DNA from: CAZRIZ01 sp964600285
GTDB taxonomy: Bacteria; Patescibacteriota; Saccharimonadia; Saccharimonadales; Saccharimonadaceae
DNA length: 23,536 nt
Assembly (NCBI GenBank): GCA_964600285.1
Contig: CAZRIZ010000014.1
Span: 1 to 23,536, forward strand
Direction: 5' to 3'
In this document: positions 14,293-21,301 of the stretch, one piece after another
How positions within the stretch are numbered: position 1 is the first letter of the stretch
Layout: the number at the start of each line of letters is the position of its first letter
Translations under genes and position numbers: made by a program
The notes under the pieces: model-generated
Databases searched by the model: none
Seen by the model: the letters and a program-made list of their open reading frames with translations, nothing else
Told to the model about the DNA's origin: nothing

Positions 14293-15376
14293 CTAAAATC
14301 TTTCGGTAGAGTATGTACAAATAGGCGCTAGTCCAGACTATCGTTGCGCTCAATAGTATCGCCATCGCGATTGGCACGACAGGCACATCGGCTATCCAGC
14401 TCCACTTATTGGACAGGCTGTTCTCTAAGAGAATGATAGGCATCAAGACCACTACCCAAACCATAAAGACCTGAATAGAGTGCCATAGCACTCGTCGAAC
14501 AATACGACTACGTCGACCGACTACAATATCATCAGCTAGGCGCAATGCCTTAATCGGCTCAGTTCCCGATACTGTCACGATTGACAAGGCTATCAACGTG
14601 CTCACTAACCAATAAAGCGTCAGAGCAACAATCAGTACGCCTGACAGCACAGCTAACATTTCACCGACACCACCGTTAATTACTTCCGTATTTTTGGCGG
14701 CTGAATAAATTATCATAAACATGCCAAACGGCACAAGTTGAATCAGTGCAAAAACCAAGACGATGATGGTTGACACCAAAGGCGCGCTCGAGTTATAAAC
14801 CACGTCCCTTAGGGTGATTTCCTTGCCAACCAGTTGATGTCGTAAGTAGTAAACAACCGCTAGCCAAGTCAGGATTATGATTAATCCGTTCAACATCTGC
14901 CCAGACTGATCGCTAGCTGGAGTAAGTCCACTAGAGTTAACTGAGGACATGAATAATAGCCCAGCTCTATAGACGCTGCCACCAATGTCGGCCTCTTGGA
15001 TAGTCTCGTTTAGTGCATCGCGCAAGTTATTGTAAGAGGTCTGTGGCATAGTGAGGGATAGCACAGCGAATAACACCATTAATAAAACAAATAACTTAGC
15101 AAAGAACTTCTTACCTTTTTTCATCTCTCGCCAAACATTAATTGAGAAATTAATATAGCCCTCAATTTTTAAAGAGCGAGAAGTTTGCGATCGACGACTC
15201 AAGCGAAAACTGCGGTGCGGTCGGCGACGCAGAAAGTTTTTACGAGCTGCCACAAAACGTTGCCACAGAGCCTTTAGTCTTTCGACCACTGGCTTCTTCG
15301 CTGGAGAGCTCTTAGACTTCTTTACGATTGGCTTCGTGGTCGAAACTTTTTTAGTTTTCTTAGTCTTCTTTGGCAT
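14270..15376 (-). CDS. multi-TM protein with a basic N-terminus, unknown function
   Basis: The 368-residue protein begins with about 70 residues very rich in Lys, Arg and Ser, probably cytoplasmic and disordered. A first hydrophobic helix comes at about 92-110. A loop of about 50 residues with no strong hydrophobicity follows, and then five further helices (about 163-180, 201-225, 236-262, 298-320 and 334-358). The plan is six TM segments. Residues 275-300 (TEPIKALRLADDIVVGRRSRI) resemble the cytoplasmic loop of glycerophosphoryl-diester/DUF-type membrane proteins in general form, but I cannot place it in a family. The ATG overlaps the htpX stop (TAATG), so it is translationally coupled to the protease. 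That suggests a membrane quality-control or envelope context only by association. Confidence 0.85.
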   Translation of the reverse strand: MPKKTKKTKKVSTTKPIVKKSKSSPAKKPVVERLKALWQRFVAARKNFLRRRPHRSFRLSRRSQTSRSLKIEGYINFSINVWREMKKGKKFFAKLFVLLMVLFAVLSLTMPQTSYNNLRDALNETIQEADIGGSVYRAGLLFMSSVNSSGLTPASDQSGQMLNGLIIILTWLAVVYYLRHQLVGKEITLRDVVYNSSAPLVSTIIVLVFALIQLVPFGMFMIIYSAAKNTEVINGGVGEMLAVLSGVLIVALTLYWLVSTLIALSIVTVSGTEPIKALRLADDIVVGRRSRIVRRVLWHSIQVFMVWVVVLMPIILLENSLSNKWSWIADVPVVPIAMAILLSATIVWTSAYLYILYRKILDDKSRPA

Positions 15377-16266
15377 TAGAAATTGTCCGTCATACCTCTT
15401 AAGGCACTAATTCTTTCTTCAAGCGGAGGATGCGTACTAAGCAAGTTTGACATAAGTCCTTTTCTCAAAGGGTTCTTAATGTACATATTAGCCATTGATG
15501 GATTAGCATTATGCATCGGTGTGGTGTCGTTACGTAATTTATCTAGCGCCGAGGCCAATCCTTCAGCGTCACGCGTTGTCAAAACTGCAGTCGCGTCAGC
15601 CAAATATTCTCGTTTACGGCTGACAGCTAGTTGGATTAAAGAAGCCACTAATGGAGCCAAAACCACTGCAATCATCAGTAAAACCATGGTAATAACACCA
15701 CCGCCATTTTTGTTATCACGATCCGAACTGCCGGAGCTACGAAAGCCGATTCGCAAAATAACATCAGCTAAAACGCTAATAGCCACAGTCAGAGCAAAGG
15801 CAACTAAACTAACTCTGATATCGTAGTTTCCCACGTGAGCTAGCTCATGAGCCATTACTCCAGTCAACTCACGGTCGCTCATCATGTTTATCAACCCACT
15901 TGTCGCTGCCACCGAAGCATGTTCAGGATCTCGACCAGTGGCGAAAGCATTGGGTGAGGCTTCGTCCATGATGTAGACTTTTGGCATCGGCAATCCAGCC
16001 GTAATAGCTAGATTCTCCACAATGTTGTAGAATCTAGGATTTTCAGATTTAGTAATCTCGCGCGCACCACTCATCTTGAGAGCCATAGTACTGGCCGCAA
16101 AATACTGAATCAGCGCATAGACAGCACTAACCCCCAGAAGCACTATAACAATCCCTAAGTCTTCAGTATAGGCATAAACCAACCCGGCAATCACGGCAAT
16201 TATCACAAAGAACATTGCCATAACCAGCCAAGTTTTTCGCTTGTTGCTATCAATCTGTTTATACAT
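15376..16266 (-). CDS. htpX: membrane zinc metalloprotease HtpX (M48B)
   Basis: HtpX is an inner-membrane zinc protease that degrades damaged membrane proteins, with its active site on the cytoplasmic side. The 296 residues show two N-terminal TM helices (about 13-32 and 38-60), the zinc site HELAH with H140, E141 and H144, two more hydrophobic helices (about 150-172 and 190-216), and the third ligand E220 in SRKREYLADATA. The conserved NPSMANMYI and STHPPLEERISALR segments close the protein. Length and order are normal. It lies 24 bases after lemA, the common partner, and has only a weak ribosome binding site, so it probably depends on the lemA transcript. Identification is certain. Confidence 0.97.
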   Translation of the reverse strand: MYKQIDSNKRKTWLVMAMFFVIIAVIAGLVYAYTEDLGIVIVLLGVSAVYALIQYFAASTMALKMSGAREITKSENPRFYNIVENLAITAGLPMPKVYIMDEASPNAFATGRDPEHASVAATSGLINMMSDRELTGVMAHELAHVGNYDIRVSLVAFALTVAISVLADVILRIGFRSSGSSDRDNKNGGGVITMVLLMIAVVLAPLVASLIQLAVSRKREYLADATAVLTTRDAEGLASALDKLRNDTTPMHNANPSMANMYIKNPLRKGLMSNLLSTHPPLEERISALRGMTDNF

Positions 16267-16290
16267 TAAGTAAAACGTCCGTTGTATTAA

Positions 16291-16848
16291 TTAGAATTCA
16301 ACTTTTGGAGCGTCTTCGGCGGTAGCTCGGTCGGCTACTTCAAAGAATTCACGCTTGGCAAATTTGAACATTGAAGCAATGATGTTTGACGGGAAGGCGT
16401 CAATTTTAGTGTTAAGGTCACGCACACCAGCATTATAAAAACGGCGTGAGGCTTGAATCTTATCTTCTGTGTCAGTCAACTTCTGCTGTAAATCTACGAA
16501 GCTAGCGTTAGCCTTAAGATCTGGGTAATTCTCTGCCACAGCGAACAAAGTCTTAAGAGTGCCTTCAAGCTCACCCTCTGCTTTAGCGGTTTCTGCTACG
16601 CCCTTGGCGTTCATCAAACCAGCACGAGCTTCGGTAACTTTTTCAAAAACTTCTTTCTCGTGTGAGGCATAACCCTTAACGGTTGAGACCAAATTTGGGA
16701 CTAAATCAAGACGATACTTTAATTGGACAGCAATGTCGCTCCAGGCTTCTTCGACACGCGTCTTGAGACGAACCAAGCTGTTGTAAATACCAGCCACAAA
16801 TAAAGCAATCAAAACAATGACTGCCAAAACACCAATTATCCATTCCAT
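16291..16848 (-). CDS. lemA: LemA family protein
   Basis: LemA proteins have an N-terminal membrane anchor and a long helical bundle; their biochemical role is unsettled, but they often sit beside HtpX. The 185 residues have one TM helix (about 3-22), then the family core: YNSLVRLKTRVEEAWSDIAVQLKYRLDLVPNLV is immediately recognisable, followed by the GYASHEKEVFEKVTEAR, YPDLKA and FVDLQQKLTDTEDKIQASRRFYN segments. AAAGGAG lies seven bases before the ATG. It heads the lemA > htpX > TM protein > ligA operon. A palindrome in the leader (16875-16892) could be a regulatory site. Confidence 0.96.
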   Translation of the reverse strand: MEWIIGVLAVIVLIALFVAGIYNSLVRLKTRVEEAWSDIAVQLKYRLDLVPNLVSTVKGYASHEKEVFEKVTEARAGLMNAKGVAETAKAEGELEGTLKTLFAVAENYPDLKANASFVDLQQKLTDTEDKIQASRRFYNAGVRDLNTKIDAFPSNIIASMFKFAKREFFEVADRATAEDAPKVEF

Positions 16849-16874
16849 ACTTATTCTCCTTTAGGTAAATTATT

Positions 16875-16892
16875 GTATCGATGACACGATAC
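16875..16892. promoter_or_regulatory. palindrome in the lemA leader, possible operator
   Basis: GTATCG (16875-16880) and CGATAC (16887-16892) are perfect inverted repeats separated by six bases. The site lies about 27 bases before the lemA ATG and near the expected transcription start; a possible promoter is TTGACT with a 16-base spacer and TATTTT further upstream. It fits the size of a dimeric repressor site or a short leader hairpin. Confidence 0.4.
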
Positions 16893-17005
16893 TATAAAAT
16901 AATTGTAGCACAAAATTAGTCAAAAATTCTAATGGTTTTAGATTAATATACCTCTAGAGTCCGTCATTACTAAACTGGATTTAAAGACTTTTCGTTTGTT
17001 ATAGA

Positions 17006-17560
17006 TCATTCTCTTTCCCAGATTAATGTCTTGTCTTTATAACTGGTTAACTTATTATCACTTAACGTAGCGGTCTTACTTAACAAGTTGTCTACATAAT
17101 ATATTCGTTTTATTACAGAACTATCAAGACCGTTTGGGATAAAGCCCATTAAGGCTTCTGACTGATAATCCACGATCATACCGTTACCGACTCTTAACAA
17201 ATTGTTAATCTTATCTTCATCTTTAAATATTTTGTTTGCCAAAGTAGTTGTTACATTTATGTATAAATCGTAATATTCTTCGTCTACTTTAACCAATACC
17301 GCTTTAGTAGAGCTATAGTTGGGTAAATCGATTTTTATATCAATACCTTTACCCTCTGGGATTACAACTTCCACCATCTTATCGTTATATTTTAGTGGTT
17401 TTTCATATTTAAACACTGCTATAAAAAATGACGTAACAACAATCAATATACTGATAATTAATAGTGTTTTTTTAAGGTAATTGTTTTTAATTCGCTTGAT
17501 CTCTTCATTGGCATATTTTATTGTGTCTTCTACTATTTGCTCTGTTTCTTTACTTGCCAT
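17006..17560 (-). CDS. single-TM protein paired with an XRE regulator
   Basis: I do not recognise a named family. The 184 residues comprise a charged N-terminal helix (1-28), one TM helix (about 31-49) and an extracytoplasmic part of about 135 residues with many Lys, Asp and Tyr and no cysteine. It starts 11 bases inside the end of the XRE gene, with AGGAGAGG before the ATG, so the two are translationally coupled. This is a common Firmicutes layout, in which a small HTH regulator is followed by a membrane partner that may sense an envelope signal. Codon use is markedly richer in A and T than the flanking genes, suggesting transfer. Confidence 0.82.
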   Translation of the reverse strand: MASKETEQIVEDTIKYANEEIKRIKNNYLKKTLLIISILIVVTSFFIAVFKYEKPLKYNDKMVEVVIPEGKGIDIKIDLPNYSSTKAVLVKVDEEYYDLYINVTTTLANKIFKDEDKINNLLRVGNGMIVDYQSEALMGFIPNGLDSSVIKRIYYVDNLLSKTATLSDNKLTSYKDKTLIWERE

Positions 17561-17771
17561 CTTTTTCCTCTCCTTTTAATAATTCGTACAAACTTATCTC
17601 TAATACTTCAGTAAGTGTAATTAACCTTGTTATATCTGGAAACGATAAGCCTCGCTCCCATTTGCTTATTGCTTTATCGCTTATATCTATTTTTCTTGCT
17701 AACTCACTTTGAGTTAAGTTTTTTTGTTTTCTTTTGTTAGCGATAAGTTTTCCCGTTCGTCTTACATCCAT
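17550..17771 (-). CDS. XRE-family HTH transcriptional regulator
   Basis: The 73-residue protein is almost entirely a Cro/C1-type helix-turn-helix domain: IANKRKQKNLTQSELARKI, then the recognition helix ISDKAISKWERG and the closing LTEVLEISLYELL. The wording of these helices is typical of Firmicutes regulators. AAGGAGG stands six bases before the ATG, and a TATACT -10 element lies further upstream. It is the first gene of a two-gene unit with the membrane protein. It probably regulates its own promoter, which is inference from the family. Base composition is AT-rich compared with the neighbours. Confidence 0.9.
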   Translation of the reverse strand: MDVRRTGKLIANKRKQKNLTQSELARKIDISDKAISKWERGLSFPDITRLITLTEVLEISLYELLKGEEKDGK

Positions 17772-17880
17772 TTATTCCTCCTTACTAAGTTAAAGTATAT
17801 TGTTGACGTAAGAATAAGTACACATACCGTTGGTTTACTTTTTACACTTTTTAATCAAACCCCTTGTTTGCTCCCACCAA

Positions 17881-17912
17881 AAAACCCACCGCGTATTCCG
17901 TGGTTGGGTTTT
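17881..17912 (-). terminator. terminator of the pilin-like transcript
   Basis: AAAACCCA (17881-17888) pairs with TGGGTTTT (17905-17912), with extra G-C pairs inside. Read on the minus strand it is followed by TTTTTT. It lies 140 bases after the pilin-like gene and upstream of the XRE gene, insulating the two. Confidence 0.75.
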
Positions 17913-17996
17913 AACTAATGAGCTCAATATCGGCGCCCTTCTACAACGAGGTTAGAGCTTATTTTGAGGAAAACTGCTGAAAAGTACAAGCCCCAC

Positions 17997-18018
17997 CGCC
18001 TGCCGTTTACGGCAGGCG
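17997..18018. repeat. perfect GC-rich inverted repeat
   Basis: CGCCTGCCG (17997-18005) and CGGCAGGCG (18010-18018) form a perfect nine-pair hairpin with a TTTA loop. It is 35 bases downstream of the pilin-like gene and has no T run on either side, so it is not a typical terminator. It could be a mobile palindromic repeat (REP-like) or an mRNA-stabilising hairpin. Confidence 0.6.
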
Positions 18019-18053
18019 ACATACTCATGGCAATAGGGTTTGGTAAATTAATT

Positions 18054-18740
18054 TTAGGGCAATAACTTGAATGTTTTTGCGATGCTCTTTAGATTTTCAG
18101 CATTTTTAGTACCGCCTGGTTTATCATTGGTCATAAACATGATACCTGTGGCAGAACTGCTTTTAGTAAGATTAAACTCTATGGTTGTTCTTACTGTTTC
18201 GTTCCAATCGTCCGTCGTCGTTTTCAACAGCCCCTTAACGCCATTTGCTTGAAAGTTGCCCTCACCGCTAAAGCCAGAACTAATTGCCAACGGTCTGCTC
18301 GTTCCTACACCACCAAAGTTAGCTGTGGTGGCGCCTATCTCAACAATTCCGTCTGAAGCCATATCAACAGTAAATGGGCTACCAGAGTTGCAGGTGGGGC
18401 ACATTTTTTCAAAATAGAATGTATACAGTAAGGCATTTTGATTTTCTGAGCCGTACTCGCTATCTTCCTTAACCTTACCGTACTCTGATGGGTGGGAAAA
18501 AGAAAAGCCTAAACTGCTATTTTCATAAGTGAACCAACCACTAGGCACATTTTCTTCTGTATTAACTGATGTGTCTGTTTTTTGTTTTTCGGTTTGTTGA
18601 TTTGTGGTTGCAGTCTCACTGTCGCTCGCCTTATCTTTCTGTCTATCAAAGAACAACCAACCGACAGCCACAATTAGTCCAATAACAACAATGATTAGTA
18701 TTATCTCTACTACTCCGAAGCCTTTTTTATTCTTTCTCAC
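18054..18740 (-). CDS. type IV pilin-like protein
   Basis: The 228-residue product starts with a prepilin-type signal: basic residues, then KKG, then FGVVE and a hydrophobic helix to about residue 30. Cleavage would follow G7, leaving F+1 and E+5, as prepilin peptidases require. A Ser/Thr/Gln/Lys-rich linker (35-65) leads to an extracellular domain with SLGFSFSHPSEYG, a CPTC pair at about 113-116 and a C-terminal region ending in AKTFKLLP. That domain is not a recognised pilin headgroup, so it may be a minor pilin or another surface protein that uses the pilin export route. The start is GTG at 18740 with GAGAGGG upstream. It follows tRNA-Leu by 37 bases in the same orientation and may be co-transcribed with the tRNAs. 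Confidence 0.82.
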   Translation of the reverse strand: MRKNKKGFGVVEIILIIVVIGLIVAVGWLFFDRQKDKASDSETATTNQQTEKQKTDTSVNTEENVPSGWFTYENSSLGFSFSHPSEYGKVKEDSEYGSENQNALLYTFYFEKMCPTCNSGSPFTVDMASDGIVEIGATTANFGGVGTSRPLAISSGFSGEGNFQANGVKGLLKTTTDDWNETVRTTIEFNLTKSSSATGIMFMTNDKPGGTKNAENLKSIAKTFKLLP

Positions 18741-18777
18741 TTCTCACCCTCTCTAATAATGTTCGCTTAATCAATAT

Positions 18778-18865
18778 TGGTGCGCAGAGCGGGACTTGAA
18801 CCCGCACAGGATATCATCCCAAGAGATTTTAAGTCTCTCGTGTCTACCAATTCCACCATCCGCGC
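18778..18865 (-). tRNA. tRNA-Leu (anticodon TAA)
   Basis: An 88-base class II tRNA on the minus strand. The acceptor is GCGCGGA with TCTGCGC (one G-T pair), the anticodon stem is AGAGA/TCTCT around CTTAAAA (anticodon TAA, reading TTA), with a long variable arm and T arm GCGGGTTCAAGTCCCGC. CCA is encoded. Confidence 0.97.
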
Positions 18866-18877
18866 ATAGGAACTTGT

Positions 18878-18951
18878 TGGAGGCACCTGCCAGAATTGAA
18901 CTGGCGTACGCGGTTTTGCAGACCGCTGCGTAACCACTCCGCCAAGGTGCC
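18878..18951 (-). tRNA. tRNA-Cys (anticodon GCA)
   Basis: A 74-base cloverleaf on the minus strand. The acceptor GGCACCT pairs with AGGTGCC, the anticodon stem is GCGGT/ACCGC around CTGCAAA (anticodon GCA), the discriminator is T as expected for Cys, and CCA is encoded. It lies 12 bases upstream of tRNA-Leu in one transcript. Confidence 0.97.
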
Positions 18952-18960
18952 AACAGTGTG

Positions 18961-18989
18961 ATTTTACTATATTTTGATAAGTTTTTCCA
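18961..18989 (-). promoter_or_regulatory. likely promoter of the tRNA-Cys/tRNA-Leu transcript
   Basis: Minus-strand TGGAAA (18984-18989), 17-base spacer, TAAAAT (18961-18966), nine bases before the tRNA-Cys 5' end. A TATAGT just upstream is an alternative -10. Confidence 0.45.
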
Positions 18990-19027
18990 GCCAGATACTG
19001 CTTTTTTATTTTGTGCGCTTCGCACTA

Positions 19028-19056
19028 TTGACAAAACGCTCATGGTTTGCTATACT
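19028..19056 (+). promoter_or_regulatory. strong plus-strand promoter with no gene behind it
   Basis: TTGACA (19028-19033), 17-base spacer, TATACT (19051-19056). Only about 35 bases after the expected start point comes a terminator hairpin. No gene on the plus strand follows. Confidence 0.6.
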
Positions 19057-19062
19057 GCAAAT

Positions 19063-19119
19063 ACATTCGTTGACATTTTTGTTTAAGAAAAGCGCGGGCC
19101 AAAACCCGCGTTTTTCTTT
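19063..19119 (+). ncRNA. possible very short transcript
   Basis: From the promoter at 19028-19056 transcription would begin near 19063 and end after the hairpin and T run at 19093-19119, giving about 55 bases. There is no ATG. It may be a tiny small RNA or simply a chance promoter stopped by the neighbour's bidirectional terminator. Confidence 0.3.
19093..19110. terminator. bidirectional terminator
   Basis: CGCGGG (19093-19098) pairs with CCCGCG (19105-19110). On the minus strand CTTTTCTT follows, ending the 19138-20409 gene; on the plus strand TTTTTCTTTT follows. Confidence 0.85.
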
Positions 19120-19137
19120 TGATCCATATCTTAAGCC

Positions 19138-20409
19138 TTAAAAGGAAAGGCTCGAATCGGATATGTCAAAAGGTAACGACTGGTCCATGTCTAGACCACC
19201 CATAAACAAGAGTATTAATCCGCTCAGATCTTCTGACCACTCTTTAAAGTCAACACTATCAGCTGGCGCAGTAATGTCAACTCCTGAGTCAAACAAAGCC
19301 TCTACTTTTACTGGCGAAGTTTTAGTAGCACTCTCCGAGTTATCACTTTTATATTCTATCTCAGCAGTAATAGATTTAAGCTGGTGATTCCATTGCCCAA
19401 CCCTAATCTCTACGTTGTTGATTTGAGACAGTGCGTCCGACATATCATCCGATGCGTCGTCCAACGTGTCATCGCTAAAGAAGTCGTCCTCGTCTTCATC
19501 CTCCGCATCGCTCTTTATACAGTCCTGAAGCTGTTTCATAAGATCCGTCTCAGCTAAAGCCTTGCCATAGCTCTCCGACTTAGCCTGGTCAACGTCAACT
19601 AAGAAGACAAAATCCCCATCTTGACGACTAGTCTCTTTTATTTTGAGATATTTATTCTCATTGTAAGCTTTCTTGATCTGAGTAGCGAAGGTTTTATCGC
19701 TTCGAATAGACTTTAGCTTATCAGTCACACACGTCAAAGCCTGTGTACCGTCGTTGTTGTCATCCTCTCCTTTCAAGTCATCAATATTAAGTTTCACCCA
19801 TTTTTTCTCAAGGTTACCCGTTACAGACTTGATAATAGTATCGGCATTAGGATCATCGACAGAGTCACCCACTAACCCAACAATCGCGTCTGCAACGCCA
19901 TCGACGTAGAAGAACATTTCTTTCTCGGAAGCGATAATAAACCTACCATCCAGCTTCACGTCAGAACCAGCCATATCTAGATATATATTACCGTTTAGGC
20001 TAGCGGCTGACGTTTCTAGATCAGCCGAAAGAGATATATCAATTCCGCTTAGCTTCACTGGCAACATTGCCATGCTATCAGCAGATAGATTAACTCCATC
20101 GCTTGCCTTAATTTTGAAACTCACGGTCTTGGCCGTTAGTGTTTTAGCCATTACATCACTCAGAACCTTATCTGGATTTTGGTACCAGAAGTAGCCCCCA
20201 GCCAAACCAGCTAAAATTACTACTAGAACAATAGCAATAATCAACCCAATTTTGCTCTTTTTCTTTTCTGGCATCACAGGCATCACGGGTGGCGCCATAG
20301 GCTGTTCTGGAACTGGAGTAGTAATTGGTGGTCCAGTCAGTGGTTGAGTTGACCCAAAAGGAGCCTGGGTAACGGGCTGGGTTGGTTCATTTTGTGTATT
20401 GTCGTCCAT
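19138..20409 (-). CDS. single-TM surface protein with a Pro/Gln-rich cytoplasmic tail
   Basis: I do not recognise a named family. The 423 residues start with about 50 Pro, Gln and Thr-rich residues, then KKKSK and a TM helix (about 53-74), so the large C-terminal part is outside the cell. Residues 80-330 have alternating polar/hydrophobic beta-type stretches (for example SFKIKASDGVNLSAD, GNIYLDMAGSDVKLDGRF) reminiscent of LppX/LolA-like lipid-carrier folds, but this is only a visual impression. A very acidic segment (about 298-323, SDAEDEDEDDFFSDD) could bind cations. AGGGGA stands ten bases before the ATG, and a TATAAT lies upstream. Coding is certain; function unknown. Confidence 0.88.
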   Translation of the reverse strand: MDDNTQNEPTQPVTQAPFGSTQPLTGPPITTPVPEQPMAPPVMPVMPEKKKSKIGLIIAIVLVVILAGLAGGYFWYQNPDKVLSDVMAKTLTAKTVSFKIKASDGVNLSADSMAMLPVKLSGIDISLSADLETSAASLNGNIYLDMAGSDVKLDGRFIIASEKEMFFYVDGVADAIVGLVGDSVDDPNADTIIKSVTGNLEKKWVKLNIDDLKGEDDNNDGTQALTCVTDKLKSIRSDKTFATQIKKAYNENKYLKIKETSRQDGDFVFLVDVDQAKSESYGKALAETDLMKQLQDCIKSDAEDEDEDDFFSDDTLDDASDDMSDALSQINNVEIRVGQWNHQLKSITAEIEYKSDNSESATKTSPVKVEALFDSGVDITAPADSVDFKEWSEDLSGLILLFMGGLDMDQSLPFDISDSSLSF

Positions 20410-20440
20410 TTTTCTATCTTTCCCCTATTTAATAACCTAC

Positions 20441-20469
20441 ATTATACCTTCAAAAGGTAAAAACACCAA
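20441..20469 (-). promoter_or_regulatory. promoter of the 19138-20409 gene
   Basis: Minus-strand TTGGTG (20464-20469), 17-base spacer, TATAAT (20441-20446). The -10 is consensus and the -35 is weak. Confidence 0.6.
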
Positions 20470-20562
20470 AACGCTCAACCTTAAACAGAAATTATATAAG
20501 ATTTTTAACAATGGTAGTTATTTTAAGAAAGCGCACTTACCTTTAACGGAACCACAAATTTA

Positions 20563-20586
20563 AATCCCGACTTAGCAGTCGGGGTT
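20563..20586 (-). terminator. terminator of tRNA-Met
   Basis: CCCGACT (20566-20572) pairs with AGTCGGG (20577-20583) around TAGC, extended by weaker pairs. Minus-strand ATTTAAATTT follows. It lies 16 bases downstream of the tRNA 3' end. Confidence 0.7.
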
Positions 20587-20602
20587 ATATTCACTTCAAA
20601 AA

Positions 20603-20679
20603 TGGTAGCAGCGACTGGGATCGAACCAGTGACCTTAGGCTTATGAGTCCTACGCTCTAACCAACTGAGCTACGCTGCC
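20603..20679 (-). tRNA. tRNA-Met, elongator type (anticodon CAT)
   Basis: A 77-base cloverleaf on the minus strand with anticodon loop CTCATAA (anticodon CAT), D arm AGCTCAGTTGGTTAGAGC and T arm CTGGTTCGATCCCAG; CCA is encoded. The loop and body resemble elongator tRNA-Met rather than initiator, which would have three G-C pairs in the anticodon stem. A CAT anticodon could also be tRNA-Ile2 read after lysidine modification. The first acceptor pair is G1-T72, a wobble, and the anticodon stem ends in an A-G mismatch. Confidence 0.92.
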
Positions 20680-20691
20680 CCACTTCGACTA

Positions 20692-20720
20692 ATTTTAAAC
20701 GAAATACGCTAAAAAAGCAA
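20692..20720 (-). promoter_or_regulatory. promoter of tRNA-Met
   Basis: Minus-strand TTGCTT (20715-20720), 17-base spacer, TAAAAT (20692-20697). The -35 box lies inside the 3' end of the upstream gene. Confidence 0.6.
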
Positions 20721-21206
20721 AAATCCGAATAAAACTGCTAAGCCAATCAGAATCACTATGGACAAAACGGTCATAAATTTGCTCGACTTCGGCTTTTGCT
20801 GGTCTGGCTCGTTTTCCGAGTCATCGCCCACCGTCTTGAGACGCTCTGGCTCATCAACCTCGTAGCCGTCGTCACTAGCGCCAATTTCAACAGGATCGCC
20901 CTCTTTATGCACTTCGTGGACCACTTCTCTTTCCGGTTGAGTGTATTCTATCGGGTTCAAAGGACTTACAATCTTCAAATCTAGCTTCGGTGTAAGCGTA
21001 TTAGCGGAATCCTCAGTGGGCTTCACGTCAAGCGCTTCCGGCTCTGGCTCTGGCGCATCAACTGTGTTTTCTTTATTCACTAAGTAGTCACCTTTTTTCT
21101 TGGGGGCATCAGAGCGAACACCAGATTCGTCACTTAACAAATCAATATCGCCATCGTATGCCTCAAAACCCGACGTTCGCTTCGCGTAAGACTTTTTTGA
21201 ATTCAT
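20709..21206 (-). CDS. acidic tail-anchored membrane protein
   Basis: I do not recognise a family. The 165 residues are polar and acidic (Asp, Glu, Pro, Lys) up to about 140, with no clear fold, then KPKSSKF and one hydrophobic helix (about 146-165) that ends the protein. This is a C-tail anchor, placing the acidic part in the cytoplasm. AAGGA stands about nine bases before the ATG, and a TATAAT is present at 21227-21232. It lies downstream of the candidate pseudoknot RNA and its terminator, which could act as its leader if read through. Confidence 0.82.
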   Translation of the reverse strand: MNSKKSYAKRTSGFEAYDGDIDLLSDESGVRSDAPKKKGDYLVNKENTVDAPEPEPEALDVKPTEDSANTLTPKLDLKIVSPLNPIEYTQPEREVVHEVHKEGDPVEIGASDDGYEVDEPERLKTVGDDSENEPDQQKPKSSKFMTVLSIVILIGLAVLFGFLLF

Positions 21207-21226
21207 TATGGTTATCCTTAAGACTT

Positions 21227-21232
21227 ATTATA
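21227..21232 (-). promoter_or_regulatory. -10 box upstream of the tail-anchored protein gene
   Basis: Minus-strand TATAAT, 20 bases before the ATG; no good -35 box at 17 bases. It gives the gene a possible start independent of the upstream RNA. Confidence 0.5.
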
Positions 21233-21267
21233 GACTGCAAGCCCAACTTAATCCATAGTTAAATTAT

Positions 21268-21301
21268 AAAAACACTCCGCCTAAATAGACCGAGTGTTTT
21301 T
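21268..21301 (-). terminator. terminator of the candidate pseudoknot RNA
   Basis: AAAAACACTC (21268-21277) pairs perfectly with GAGTGTTTTT (21292-21301) around a 14-base loop; the minus strand ends in a T run. Confidence 0.85.

Noticed and set aside
15383..15826. 147-codon plus-strand open frame
   Set aside because: Antisense to htpX, which has its full set of catalytic motifs in the other frame.
19013..19025. GTGCG-CTT-CGCAC hairpin beside a T run, considered as a terminator
   Set aside because: The T run precedes the stem on the plus strand and an A run follows it on the minus strand, so neither strand has the order needed for an intrinsic terminator.
18771..19043. 90-codon minus-strand open frame
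   Set aside because: It runs through both tRNA-Cys and tRNA-Leu, so it is a chance reading of RNA genes.
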